A stretch of DNA of 64,000 bases, taken from positions 1 to 64,000 of the forward strand of contig JACKDU010000015.1 in NCBI GenBank assembly GCA_020633335.1, written 5' to 3'. The first letter of the stretch is position 1, and each line of letters starts with the position of its first letter. Below, one piece after another: positions 37,912 to 45,838 of this stretch. The translations under genes were made by a program, and so were the position numbers. The notes below the pieces were generated by a model, which was given only the letters and a program-made list of their open reading frames with translations, did not search any database and had not been told where the DNA came from. This DNA is from Myxococcales bacterium (GTDB lineage: Bacteria; Myxococcota_A; Polyangia; Nannocystales; Nannocystaceae).

Positions 37912-39540
37912 TCAGGGCAGGAGCTCGGCGACCCCGAGGCGCGCGGCGTGGGCGAGGAGGCGCTCGACCGACGCCCGCTCCCGCTCGAGGTGCTCGCCCT
38001 TGAGGGGCACCTCGATCCCGAGGTCGTCGAAGAGCTCCTTCTGGCTGGTCACCAGGCCGACGTCGGCCATCACCGCCGACTTCGAGATCTTGATCCGCGG
38101 GATCATGGCCGGCGGCTGGGGGTTGTCGAGGTAGAGCGGGTTGATGCAGCCCGACACGTCCTTGGCGGCGGCCGCCCGCGCGTTGAGCTCGGGGAGGCCG
38201 AAGCGGCGGGTGACCGTCGCCGCGACCGACGCGTGCTCGAGCACCTCGCTGTAGACGCAGCCGCGGCGGACGTGGGGGCCGATCACCAGCGAGGGCACCC
38301 GGAAGCCCATCTGCGCGAACTCTGCCCCCTCGCCGTCGATCGTCGTCGGCGGCGGCACGTGATCATGGAAGCCGCCGTGCTCGTCGTAGGTGATGATCAG
38401 CAGGCACTTGTCCCAATACTGGCTCTCCGCCAGCGCCTTGTAGACCGTGCCGAGGAAGATCTGGCCGAGCTGGACGTTGTGGGAGGGGTGATCGTCGTTC
38501 GCCATGAAGTCGGGATCGATGATCACGAACTTCTCGAGGGTCCCCGCGTCGATCCGGCTGAAGAACTCGTCGAAGGAGTCGGTGCCCGAGAAGCCGATCC
38601 CCGGGAAGGCGCCCCAGCGCCAGGCGACGAGGCCGTCGTAGTAGTTGTTGTTCGAGATCCCGGCGCCGCCGAGGACGCTCTGGATCGTCTTCGGCAGCGG
38701 CAGCGCCGGGGTGTTGTCCTTGCGGCCCTTCGAGGTCGCGCAGTGGACGTAGTAGCGGTTCGGCCAGGTCGGCCCGAGGAGCGACGCGAACCAGTGGTCG
38801 CAGAGCGCGTAGTTGTCGGCGAGGGCGTAGAGCACCGGGAGCTGCTCGCGGACGTGGTAGCCCATCACCTCCTGCTGGATCCCGGGCCCCCAGACCTTCT
38901 CGTGCTCGAGGACGAAGCCGTCGCAGGCGCCGCCGTTCCACTGGGCGTGGACCTCGTCCCAGCCGTGCGGCGGATCCTCGGGCTCGAAGTTGTCCATCTT
39001 GTAGACCCCGACCATCTGGTTGTCCTTGTCGGGGTTGACCTCGTCGCCCGTGAGGCCCTCGACCGCGAGCCCCTCGACCAGCTTGAGGGAGCCGTAGTAG
39101 TGGTCGAAGGAGCGGTTCTCCATGCAGATGACGACGATGTGCTCGACCTTGGCGAGGAGCTCGGCCGGCGTCAGGTCGCTCTCGATCGCGCACTCGTCGA
39201 CCGGCTCGCCGGTGGTCGTCGTGTCGCCGGTGGTCTCGACCGCGCCGGTGCTCCCGGTGGTGGTCCCGGTGGTCTCGGCGCCCGTGCTGGTGCCCGTGCT
39301 GGTGTCGCCGGTGCCGGTCCCGGTCCCGCTCGTCGAGCCGCCCGTCGAGGTGCTGGCGTCGCCGCTCGAGCTCGCATCACCGCTGGTACCGGTGGCGCCG
39401 GTGGTCCCGGCGTCGTTGGTGGTGGCGTCGCTGTCGTCGCCGCAGCCGACCGCGGCCCCGCCGATGAGCGCGCCGAGCCCCTGGATCGCCTGGCGACGCG
39501 ACAACATGAGACGAATGGAGTTGAGGTACTTCCGGGTCAT
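37912..39540 (-). CDS. Tat-exported phosphoesterase (phospholipase C/acid phosphatase AcpA type)
   Basis: This 542-residue protein has a twin-arginine signal SRRQAIQGLG followed by a lipobox AVGC, so it should be folded in the cytoplasm and anchored as a lipoprotein. A Thr/Ser/Gly spacer (about 45-110) precedes a PF04185-type phosphoesterase domain with HIVVICMENRSFDHYYG, DNYALCDHWF and ITYDEHGGFHDHVPPP, the metal-coordinating blocks of this alkaline-phosphatase superfamily branch. Substrates of relatives are phosphatidylcholine, sphingomyelin or simple phosphomonoesters. A start 11 codons later (39507) gives an equally good Tat signal. Confidence 0.88.
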   Translation of the reverse strand: MTRKYLNSIRLMLSRRQAIQGLGALIGGAAVGCGDDSDATTNDAGTTGATGTSGDASSSGDASTSTGGSTSGTGTGTGDTSTGTSTGAETTGTTTGSTGAVETTGDTTTTGEPVDECAIESDLTPAELLAKVEHIVVICMENRSFDHYYGSLKLVEGLAVEGLTGDEVNPDKDNQMVGVYKMDNFEPEDPPHGWDEVHAQWNGGACDGFVLEHEKVWGPGIQQEVMGYHVREQLPVLYALADNYALCDHWFASLLGPTWPNRYYVHCATSKGRKDNTPALPLPKTIQSVLGGAGISNNNYYDGLVAWRWGAFPGIGFSGTDSFDEFFSRIDAGTLEKFVIIDPDFMANDDHPSHNVQLGQIFLGTVYKALAESQYWDKCLLIITYDEHGGFHDHVPPPTTIDGEGAEFAQMGFRVPSLVIGPHVRRGCVYSEVLEHASVAATVTRRFGLPELNARAAAAKDVSGCINPLYLDNPQPPAMIPRIKISKSAVMADVGLVTSQKELFDDLGIEVPLKGEHLERERASVERLLAHAARLGVAELLP

Positions 39541-39747
39541 GACGCGCGCACAGTGTAGCCCCAGGGCGCGCCCCCGCGGACCCCGTGAATCGCCGTCAGC
39601 GCGCACTCACCGCCGGGCCCTCCGGCCGTCCCTGACGCTTCGGCAGCCCGCGCCGCGCCCGCAACCATGCTTCCATGCGCCCATCGCCCGAGACCCACGG
39701 AACATTCGCCGGATCCCAGACCGGCCGGCGACGACGACGGAGCCCTG

Positions 39748-40452
39748 ATGCGCCGCGCCGATCGCCTCTTCCTCTTGATCCAGGCGCTCCGGGGCCGACG
39801 GACGCCGATCACCGCCGAGCGCCTCGCCGAGGCCCTCGGGGTCTCCAAGCGGACGATCTACCGCGACGTCGTCGATCTCCAGACCTCGGGCGTGCCGATC
39901 GAGGGCGAGGCCGGGGTCGGCTACGTCCTCCGCAAGGGAGGGGAGATCCCGCCGCTGATGTTCGAGCGCGATGAGATCGAGGCGCTGGTGGTCGGCGCCC
40001 GCTTCGTCCGGGCCTTCGCCGGCGAGCGCCTCCACGCCGCCGCCCGGCGGGCGCTGATCAAGATCGAGGCGGTGCTCCCCGACGGCCTCCGCCGAAGCTC
40101 CGATCGCTCGCGGGTCTACGCGCCGAAGAGCGAGTGGCGCACCTTCGAGCGCCAGCGGATGGACGACATCCACGCGGCGATCAGCGAGCGTCGCCTCGTC
40201 ACGTTCACCTACGTCACCGGCGACGGCGAGCTCAGCGAGCGGACGGTCGAGCCGATCTGCCTCGCCTTCTGGGGGCACTCCTGGACCCTCGGCGCCTACT
40301 GCCGGCTGCGCGCGGGCTTCCGCAATTTTCGCCTCGATCGGATCGAGTCGATGCTGGTCGACGACGAGCCCTTCGAGGCGCGGCCCGAGCGGGGGCTCGA
40401 CGCCTTCCTCGAGTCGATCGGCGCGCCGCCGGGGGATGAGGGCGGGATCTAG
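39748..40452 (+). CDS. YafY-type transcriptional regulator (HTH_11 + WYL)
   Basis: This 234-residue protein has an N-terminal winged helix (RLFLLIQALRGRRTPITAERLAEAL, VSKRTIYRDVVDL) and a WYL domain from about 120 (AISERRLVTFTYVTG, LAFWGHSWTLGAYCR, FRNFRLDRIESM). WYL proteins bind small ligands or nucleic acids and act as regulators. The nearest plausible target is the VOC gene 2 kb away, from which it is separated by the phosphoesterase gene. The ATG at 39748 removes a Pro-rich extension. Confidence 0.88.
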   Translation: MRRADRLFLLIQALRGRRTPITAERLAEALGVSKRTIYRDVVDLQTSGVPIEGEAGVGYVLRKGGEIPPLMFERDEIEALVVGARFVRAFAGERLHAAARRALIKIEAVLPDGLRRSSDRSRVYAPKSEWRTFERQRMDDIHAAISERRLVTFTYVTGDGELSERTVEPICLAFWGHSWTLGAYCRLRAGFRNFRLDRIESMLVDDEPFEARPERGLDAFLESIGAPPGDEGGI

Positions 40453-40464
40453 CTCGCTGGCCAG

Positions 40465-41217
40465 CTAGCGGAGCGCGGCGAGGGACGCCAGGATCGCCCG
40501 CCGATCGTCCGACTCGAGCGCCCGCGCGAGCCGAAGGGAGTGGCCGATGACCCCGCTCGGCTCGCGGATCAGGCGAGCGAGGCGGGCGGAGTGACGATCG
40601 AGGTAGGCGATCGAGGTCGCCCGTGCCTCCGCCGGGGTCGCCGCGAGGACCTCCGCGTGATACCAGGCGTCGCGCCGCGCCCGGCCGATGCTGAAGTTGG
40701 CGATCGCCTCGTCGCCCGAGAAGAGCGCCCGGTCGATCAGGCGAAACGCCGGCGAGAACTCGTCGATCACCGCCTGGACGTCGTCGAGGAGCGCCGCCAA
40801 GATCTCGCCGATCGCGGAGAAGTCGCCGTAGAAGTCGAGGGGCGCGCCGAACTCGGCGGCGACGATCGCCAGGTCGTAGTTGATGTGCGCGTTCATCCCG
40901 AGGAGGAGGTGCTGGAGGATCGTCGCGTCCCGGTCAGCCGCCGCCTCGAAGGCGTATCGCCAGCACCGCGGCGCCTCGGACCCGCCGCGCCAGTCGGCGA
41001 GGGCGTCGAGGTAGCGCCGGGCGAAGCGCACGTCGAAGCGATCCATGCGCGGGCCGTCGTCGAATCGCTCGGCGCGGATCCAATCGCGGACGCGCGACGT
41101 GACCGCGCGGTACATCGCCGCGAAGAAGCCGAGCGGGTCCCCCTCGCGCCGCGCGTCCTCGATGACGTCATCGAGCTCGAGGAGGAGCGCGTCGATCCCA
41201 GGTGAGGCGATTGGCAT
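40465..41217 (-). CDS. DUF5995-like protein
   Basis: This 250-residue all-helical protein contains the block LLLGMNAHINYDLAIVA and a preceding FAAMYRAVTSRVRD, which I associate with the uncharacterised DUF5995 family. Acidic and His residues (NAHIN, YHAEV) could form a metal site, but this is a guess. A sigma-70-like promoter lies directly upstream and predicts an almost leaderless mRNA. It diverges from the conflict-type cluster. Confidence 0.75.
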   Translation of the reverse strand: MPIASPGIDALLLELDDVIEDARREGDPLGFFAAMYRAVTSRVRDWIRAERFDDGPRMDRFDVRFARRYLDALADWRGGSEAPRCWRYAFEAAADRDATILQHLLLGMNAHINYDLAIVAAEFGAPLDFYGDFSAIGEILAALLDDVQAVIDEFSPAFRLIDRALFSGDEAIANFSIGRARRDAWYHAEVLAATPAEARATSIAYLDRHSARLARLIREPSGVIGHSLRLARALESDDRRAILASLAALR

Positions 41218-41226
41218 GATCGCGCC

Positions 41227-41255
41227 ATCCTAGGGAGCCGGCCGCGCCCGGTCAA
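41227..41255 (-). promoter_or_regulatory. Predicted sigma-70-like promoter of the DUF5995-like gene
   Basis: On the minus strand TTGACC (41255-41250) and TAGGAT (41232-41227) are 17 bases apart. The ATG begins 9 bases after the -10 box, so the transcript would be leaderless or nearly so. Confidence 0.45.
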
Positions 41256-41356
41256 CGCATTGAATGAATGGCTACACTCCGGCGAATCGGCGCTCTCGGG
41301 TGCGACGAGAGGAGGACGTCTGCACGAGTCCGGCGGCCCGCCGGCCGTGATGTCTG

Positions 41357-41395
41357 CGGGGGGATCGTTCCCCCGAGTGCGGGCACCTAAGCACT
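41357..41395 (+). promoter_or_regulatory. Two consecutive inverted repeats in the leader of the first NTPase gene
   Basis: CGGGGG and CCCCCG pair across 7 bases (41357-41375), then AGTGC and GCACT across 10 bases (41376-41395), ending one base before the ATG at 41397. They could limit translation of the first cluster gene; no known riboswitch fold is recognised. Confidence 0.35.
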
Positions 41396-41396
41396 G

Positions 41397-42908
41397 ATGC
41401 CCCCCGAGAACCCCTTTCACTACACGCACGCGATCGAGCCCGACGAGTTCGTCGGCCGCGAGTTTCTGATCAGCGCGCTCCTCTCGGAGCTCCGGCGCGG
41501 GACCTCGGCGCTCCTCGTGGGCGCGACGCGGAGCGGGCGTACCTCGATCCTCCGGCGCCTCGAGCACGGCCTCCGCGCCCCGTGCCCCGACGGCTCGCGC
41601 GTCGGCTTCACGCCGCTCTTCCTCGACGCGCAGACGCTGCACGACGACGCGGGCGAGGCCGACTTCTGGCGCCTCGCGCTCCGCCGCGTCCCCGCCGTCG
41701 AGGCGGCCGCCGCCGGCTACATCTACGAGGCGGTCGACGACCTCTTCGCCGACCTCGCCCGGCGCGCGCTCCTGCCGGTCCTCCTCATCGATCACATCGA
41801 CGCGCTCCTCAGCCGCCCGAACCTGACCACCCGCTCGTTCTTCGGGCGCCTGCGGGCGATGTCCGCCGGACCCTCCGAGCTGGCGATCGTCGCCACCTCC
41901 GAGATCTCGGCGGCCAAGATCAACAGCCTCCTCCCCTGCGACTGGCGCGGCTCGCCCTTCAACCACATGCTCGAGTACGTCCTCGGGCCGGTCGATCGCG
42001 GCGAGCTCGACGTCCTCCTCGATCGCGGGGGCGACCGCTTCGGGCCCGAGGACCGCGACTTCATCGCGACGATCTCCGCCTGCCACCTCTACTTCGCGCA
42101 GGTGCTCGCCGGCTGCCTCTGGGTCTTCAACCTCCGCGGGCGCCCCTCGCCTCAGCGGCGCGCCGGGGCCGCGAAGGCGGCCCTCGAGCTCTGCGACGCG
42201 ACCTTCGACGCCCGCTGGCGCTCCTGGTCGGTCGGCGATCGGACGCTCATCCTCACCTGCGCGCTCGCCGAGCTCGGCTCGACCCCCGACGCGCACGCGG
42301 ACGAGCCCGGCGCCGCGGAGGCGCCGTCGACCTGCGGGGTCGCCCACGAGCTCGCCGCGCTCCTCGCCAAGGCCTACGCGGGCCCCGAGCTCCGCCACCT
42401 CCTCTCGCTACTCGGCGACGGCACCCTCCAGCGGAGCCTCCCCGGCGGCAGCGCCTCCGACGCGGAGGTCTTCGCGGGCGCCGCCGAGCTGGTGATGCGG
42501 CACGGCGTCGCCGAGCCGCTGATCCGCCAGATGGTCCGCGACCGACCCCGGCTCCACGTCGAGATCCACTGCCTCGCGCGCACCCTCGGGATCCACAGCA
42601 TCGCGGTCCCCTACGGCCGCGGCCTGATCACGGTCCCCGACTACCCGGGGCTGGTCCGCAGCGGCGTCCTCACCGACGAGGGATCGACGATCCGGCTGCG
42701 CCCGCCGATGCTCCTCTGGTGGCTCATCGACCGGATGCGCTCGCTCGCCCGCGGCGACGTCAAGGGGAGCACGTGGTTCGAGACGATGGCGCTCGGCGAC
42801 AACAGCCCGGCGCTCAACGAGTCGCTCCATGACGCGATCAAGTCCCTGCGCGCGCTCCTCCGGGAGGGCTCGCGCCCCTTCATCGTGGAGACCGCCCGAT
42901 GTCGCTAA
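41397..42908 (+). CDS. AAA/STAND-fold protein with EAD1-like domain and degenerate Walker motifs
   Basis: This 503-residue protein has an NTPase fold whose P-loop reads GATRSGRTS (42-50): the essential Lys is Arg (codon CGT). The Walker B is LLIDHIDAL, lacking the catalytic Glu. It may therefore bind but not hydrolyse NTP (inference). At about 316-380 the sequence AALLAKAYAGPELRHLLSLL to LIRQMVRDRPRLHVEI resembles effector-associated domain 1, a small adaptor that pairs sensor and effector proteins in bacterial conflict systems. The C-terminus is winged-helix-like. Its stop lies 10 bases inside the next gene, so the two ATPase-fold proteins are probably made together as partners. Confidence 0.8.
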   Translation: MPPENPFHYTHAIEPDEFVGREFLISALLSELRRGTSALLVGATRSGRTSILRRLEHGLRAPCPDGSRVGFTPLFLDAQTLHDDAGEADFWRLALRRVPAVEAAAAGYIYEAVDDLFADLARRALLPVLLIDHIDALLSRPNLTTRSFFGRLRAMSAGPSELAIVATSEISAAKINSLLPCDWRGSPFNHMLEYVLGPVDRGELDVLLDRGGDRFGPEDRDFIATISACHLYFAQVLAGCLWVFNLRGRPSPQRRAGAAKAALELCDATFDARWRSWSVGDRTLILTCALAELGSTPDAHADEPGAAEAPSTCGVAHELAALLAKAYAGPELRHLLSLLGDGTLQRSLPGGSASDAEVFAGAAELVMRHGVAEPLIRQMVRDRPRLHVEIHCLARTLGIHSIAVPYGRGLITVPDYPGLVRSGVLTDEGSTIRLRPPMLLWWLIDRMRSLARGDVKGSTWFETMALGDNSPALNESLHDAIKSLRALLREGSRPFIVETARCR

Positions 42909-45691
42909 ACCCCTACATCGCCGGGCCGACCGTCGGCCAGACCCCCGCGTTCGTCGGCCGCGAGGGCATCATCGAGCGCGTCCTCCAGAGCGTGTACCGA
43001 CGCGACGTCACCCTGATCCACGGGCAGCGCCGGGTCGGCAAGACCTCGATCCTGATCGAGGTCGAGGCCCGGCTCCCGCCGCCCTACCTCGGCGTCTACT
43101 TCGACGCCAACCTGGCCCCGTCGACCGGCCGCGACGACCTCGTCGCCGCGCTGGTCCGCCGCCTCTCGCGGAAGTTCGGCGCGCCGGGCCCCCGCCTCGG
43201 CGAGGGGGCCGCCGAGATCTTCCGCCAGCAATGGCTCCCGGACTTCCTCAAGGCCCACCCGGACGCGGTCCTCGTCCTCCTCATCGACGAGTTCGACGTC
43301 GCCGTCGACGCGGACGAGTTCATGCGCTACCTCGAGACCTTCCAGAGCGGGCGCCGCGGTCGGCTGACGACGGTCTTCGCCATCGGCCGCAGCATCCGCG
43401 ACCTCCCGGAGCAGGCGACCCGCTTCTTCAAGAGCGCGACGACGATCCCCGTGTCGCTGATGGAGCGGCACGAGCACGACGCGATCGTCCGCCTCTGCGA
43501 GCGCGAGGATCCGCCGGCGCTGACGTGGACGGACGCGGCGATCGAGGCGATCTGGGGCCTCACCCACGGCCACGCCTACCTCACCCAGCAGATCTGCCTG
43601 ACGATGTGGGAGCGGAGCTGGCGAGCGGGGCCAAAGACGATCGACGCCGCCGAGGTCCTCGCCGCCCGCGCCGAGGTCCTCGACCGGAGCAGCGCGACCC
43701 TCCAGTGGCTCTGGGACGGGCTGACGCCGGAGTGCAAGGTCGCGACCGCCGCCCTCGCCGAGGAGGATCGCGGCCACCTCAGCCGCGACGGGCTCATGCG
43801 ACGTCTGGAGGCGATCGGCATCGAGATCAACGCCGAGGTGGAGGCGATCCCGAACCACCTCAAGGACTGGGACATCCTCGAGGCGCTCGACGACAGCGCG
43901 CGCGTCTTCGCCTTTCGGGTCGAGCTCTTCCGCCGCTGGGTCCGCGAACAGCGGCCGCTCGACATGGTCTGGTACGACCTCGATCGGACCCACCGCGGTG
44001 CGGATCGCGCGTATCAGGACGCCCGCAAGTCCGACAAGCCCAACGCCGAAAGGCTCTGCCAGGAGGCGCTCAGGCTCAACAAGAACCACTCCGGCGCGCG
44101 CGAGCTCCTCGCCGAGATCCTCGCCGAGCGCAGGCGCTTCAAGGAGTCGATCGACGTGATCGACGTGCCTGTCGACTTTCGCCCCGAGTCCCGCGTCCAG
44201 CGCCAGCGCCAGGCGATCCTCCTCCGCTGGCTCCGGGACGCCGACGCGAACCCCGACGAGCAAGAGCGCGAGCGGATCTACGCCCAGGTCGGCGGGCTCG
44301 ATCTCGACGAGGCGACCCGGAGCGAGCTCCTGGGTCGCTACCGGGCGCTCGGCGACGAGGCCTTCGCGCGGTCGGACTTCGCCCGCGCGCGCGGCCTCTA
44401 CGAGCTCGCCGGCGACGGCCTCCGCGCGTCGCGGGCGACCGCCGAGTGGCGAGTGCGACGGGTCACCCGCGTGCTCTTCTGGTTCGTTTCGATCTCCGGC
44501 GTCCTCGGCATCATCGCGGTCGCCAGCATCTTCTACCTCGTGAGGGCGACCGGCGCCGCGGAGGCCGAGCGTGACATCGCAGAGAAGGAGAAGGAGGCGC
44601 TGACGAAGGAGACGGAGGCGCTGACGAGGGAGAAGGAGCGGGCCCAGGGGAGCGAGGCCCAGCAGCGGGAGGAGCTGGCGAGGATCCGCGCGACCACCGT
44701 GTCGCCCGAGGAGCTCGCGGGCAAGCTCCTCGACGTGATCGCGCCGGCGCTCGGCATCCGCGGATCGGAGGACGGGACCCAGAGGATGATCCTCGAGGAG
44801 CTCGTCGCGGCGATGGCTCGCCCGCCGACGAGCGTGCCCGCGGCCATGCTCGCCGGGCTCCGGGTCGATCAATACCTCGTGCTCGGCAAGGCGACGAGCG
44901 ACGAGCTCCCCTGGGGGGCGATCAAGATCAACGTCTTCTCGCGCGCGCATGCGGACGAGAACCCGCCGGTCGCCTTCGACTCGTCCCTCGGCGAGCCCGA
45001 CGGCGCGAACGGCCCGATCTCCGCCTGCGTCGCCACCGCGGGCGACCGCGCCTGGCCGCTCGCATGCGAGAAGACGCCGGGCGAGGACGTGGCCGGGCTC
45101 CGCCACGAGCTCACCCGCTGCGCCCCCGAGAGCTGGATCGATCCCGACGTCCCGGGCAGCGCCGACGCGATCGTCTGCCTCGCCGCCTATCGACCGAGCC
45201 GCGAGCGCCCCCTCGTCGAGTGGGGCCTGATCGCCGGCGACTGGTGCCTGGATGGCGAGCGCCGCGTCCACGTCGGCGTGAGCGGCGCGGATCCAGCGGT
45301 CGCCGAGCCCGTCCTCATCCCCTCCTACGCCAGCCGACGGACGCCCAATCGCCTGCGGCGATTCTTCCTGCTCGATGAGCCGCTCCGCCACCTGCGACGC
45401 GACGAGTCGGCCCAAACATCGTTTGAGTCCTATCTGGGGCTCTTCGCCACGAACGATGATCCGGCCTTTCGCGGCGCCCTCGTCGACGCTCGACGCTCGA
45501 TCGCCGCGGGCGGAGGCGACATCGCGTTCTTCTCCTCGGGCGATCAGGGGAGCGACGAGCGCCCCTGCCCTGGCCGATCGCTCCCGGGCGTCGAATACCA
45601 CGTGTTGACCTACAGCCCGCCGGACGCCCCGCCGATCTCGGAGTCCCCCTGGACAAACCCCGAATGGAGCGAGGCCATCGACCCACCCTAG
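42899..45691 (+). CDS. STAND-like ATPase with membrane helix and unknown C-terminal domain
   Basis: This 930-residue protein begins with an ATPase of the same sub-type as its neighbour, here with intact Walker A GQRRVGKTS (42-50) and Walker B LVLLIDEFD (125-133), then a winged-helix and TPR-like helical part (about 290-515). One membrane helix lies at about 523-548, followed by a Glu/Lys coiled coil (550-600). The last 330 residues are a domain I do not recognise, with WLIAGDWCL-like strands and about seven Cys. By topology this C-terminal domain is outside the cytoplasm, so it could be a sensor or surface effector. It overlaps the preceding gene by 10 bases. Confidence 0.82.
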   Translation: MSLNPYIAGPTVGQTPAFVGREGIIERVLQSVYRRDVTLIHGQRRVGKTSILIEVEARLPPPYLGVYFDANLAPSTGRDDLVAALVRRLSRKFGAPGPRLGEGAAEIFRQQWLPDFLKAHPDAVLVLLIDEFDVAVDADEFMRYLETFQSGRRGRLTTVFAIGRSIRDLPEQATRFFKSATTIPVSLMERHEHDAIVRLCEREDPPALTWTDAAIEAIWGLTHGHAYLTQQICLTMWERSWRAGPKTIDAAEVLAARAEVLDRSSATLQWLWDGLTPECKVATAALAEEDRGHLSRDGLMRRLEAIGIEINAEVEAIPNHLKDWDILEALDDSARVFAFRVELFRRWVREQRPLDMVWYDLDRTHRGADRAYQDARKSDKPNAERLCQEALRLNKNHSGARELLAEILAERRRFKESIDVIDVPVDFRPESRVQRQRQAILLRWLRDADANPDEQERERIYAQVGGLDLDEATRSELLGRYRALGDEAFARSDFARARGLYELAGDGLRASRATAEWRVRRVTRVLFWFVSISGVLGIIAVASIFYLVRATGAAEAERDIAEKEKEALTKETEALTREKERAQGSEAQQREELARIRATTVSPEELAGKLLDVIAPALGIRGSEDGTQRMILEELVAAMARPPTSVPAAMLAGLRVDQYLVLGKATSDELPWGAIKINVFSRAHADENPPVAFDSSLGEPDGANGPISACVATAGDRAWPLACEKTPGEDVAGLRHELTRCAPESWIDPDVPGSADAIVCLAAYRPSRERPLVEWGLIAGDWCLDGERRVHVGVSGADPAVAEPVLIPSYASRRTPNRLRRFFLLDEPLRHLRRDESAQTSFESYLGLFATNDDPAFRGALVDARRSIAAGGGDIAFFSSGDQGSDERPCPGRSLPGVEYHVLTYSPPDAPPISESPWTNPEWSEAIDPP

Positions 45692-45838
45692 CGCCCATGG
45701 CGGATGCACCAATTCGTCGGTGAGATAGCGAGGGCGGGGATCGTTCGCCGCCGCCCGGGTACTTCAAATGAGGGTAGTCGGTCGGACCGGCCGGCGCGCC
45801 CGATGTCCACCCATTCAGCTCCCCGGAGACCTCGACCC

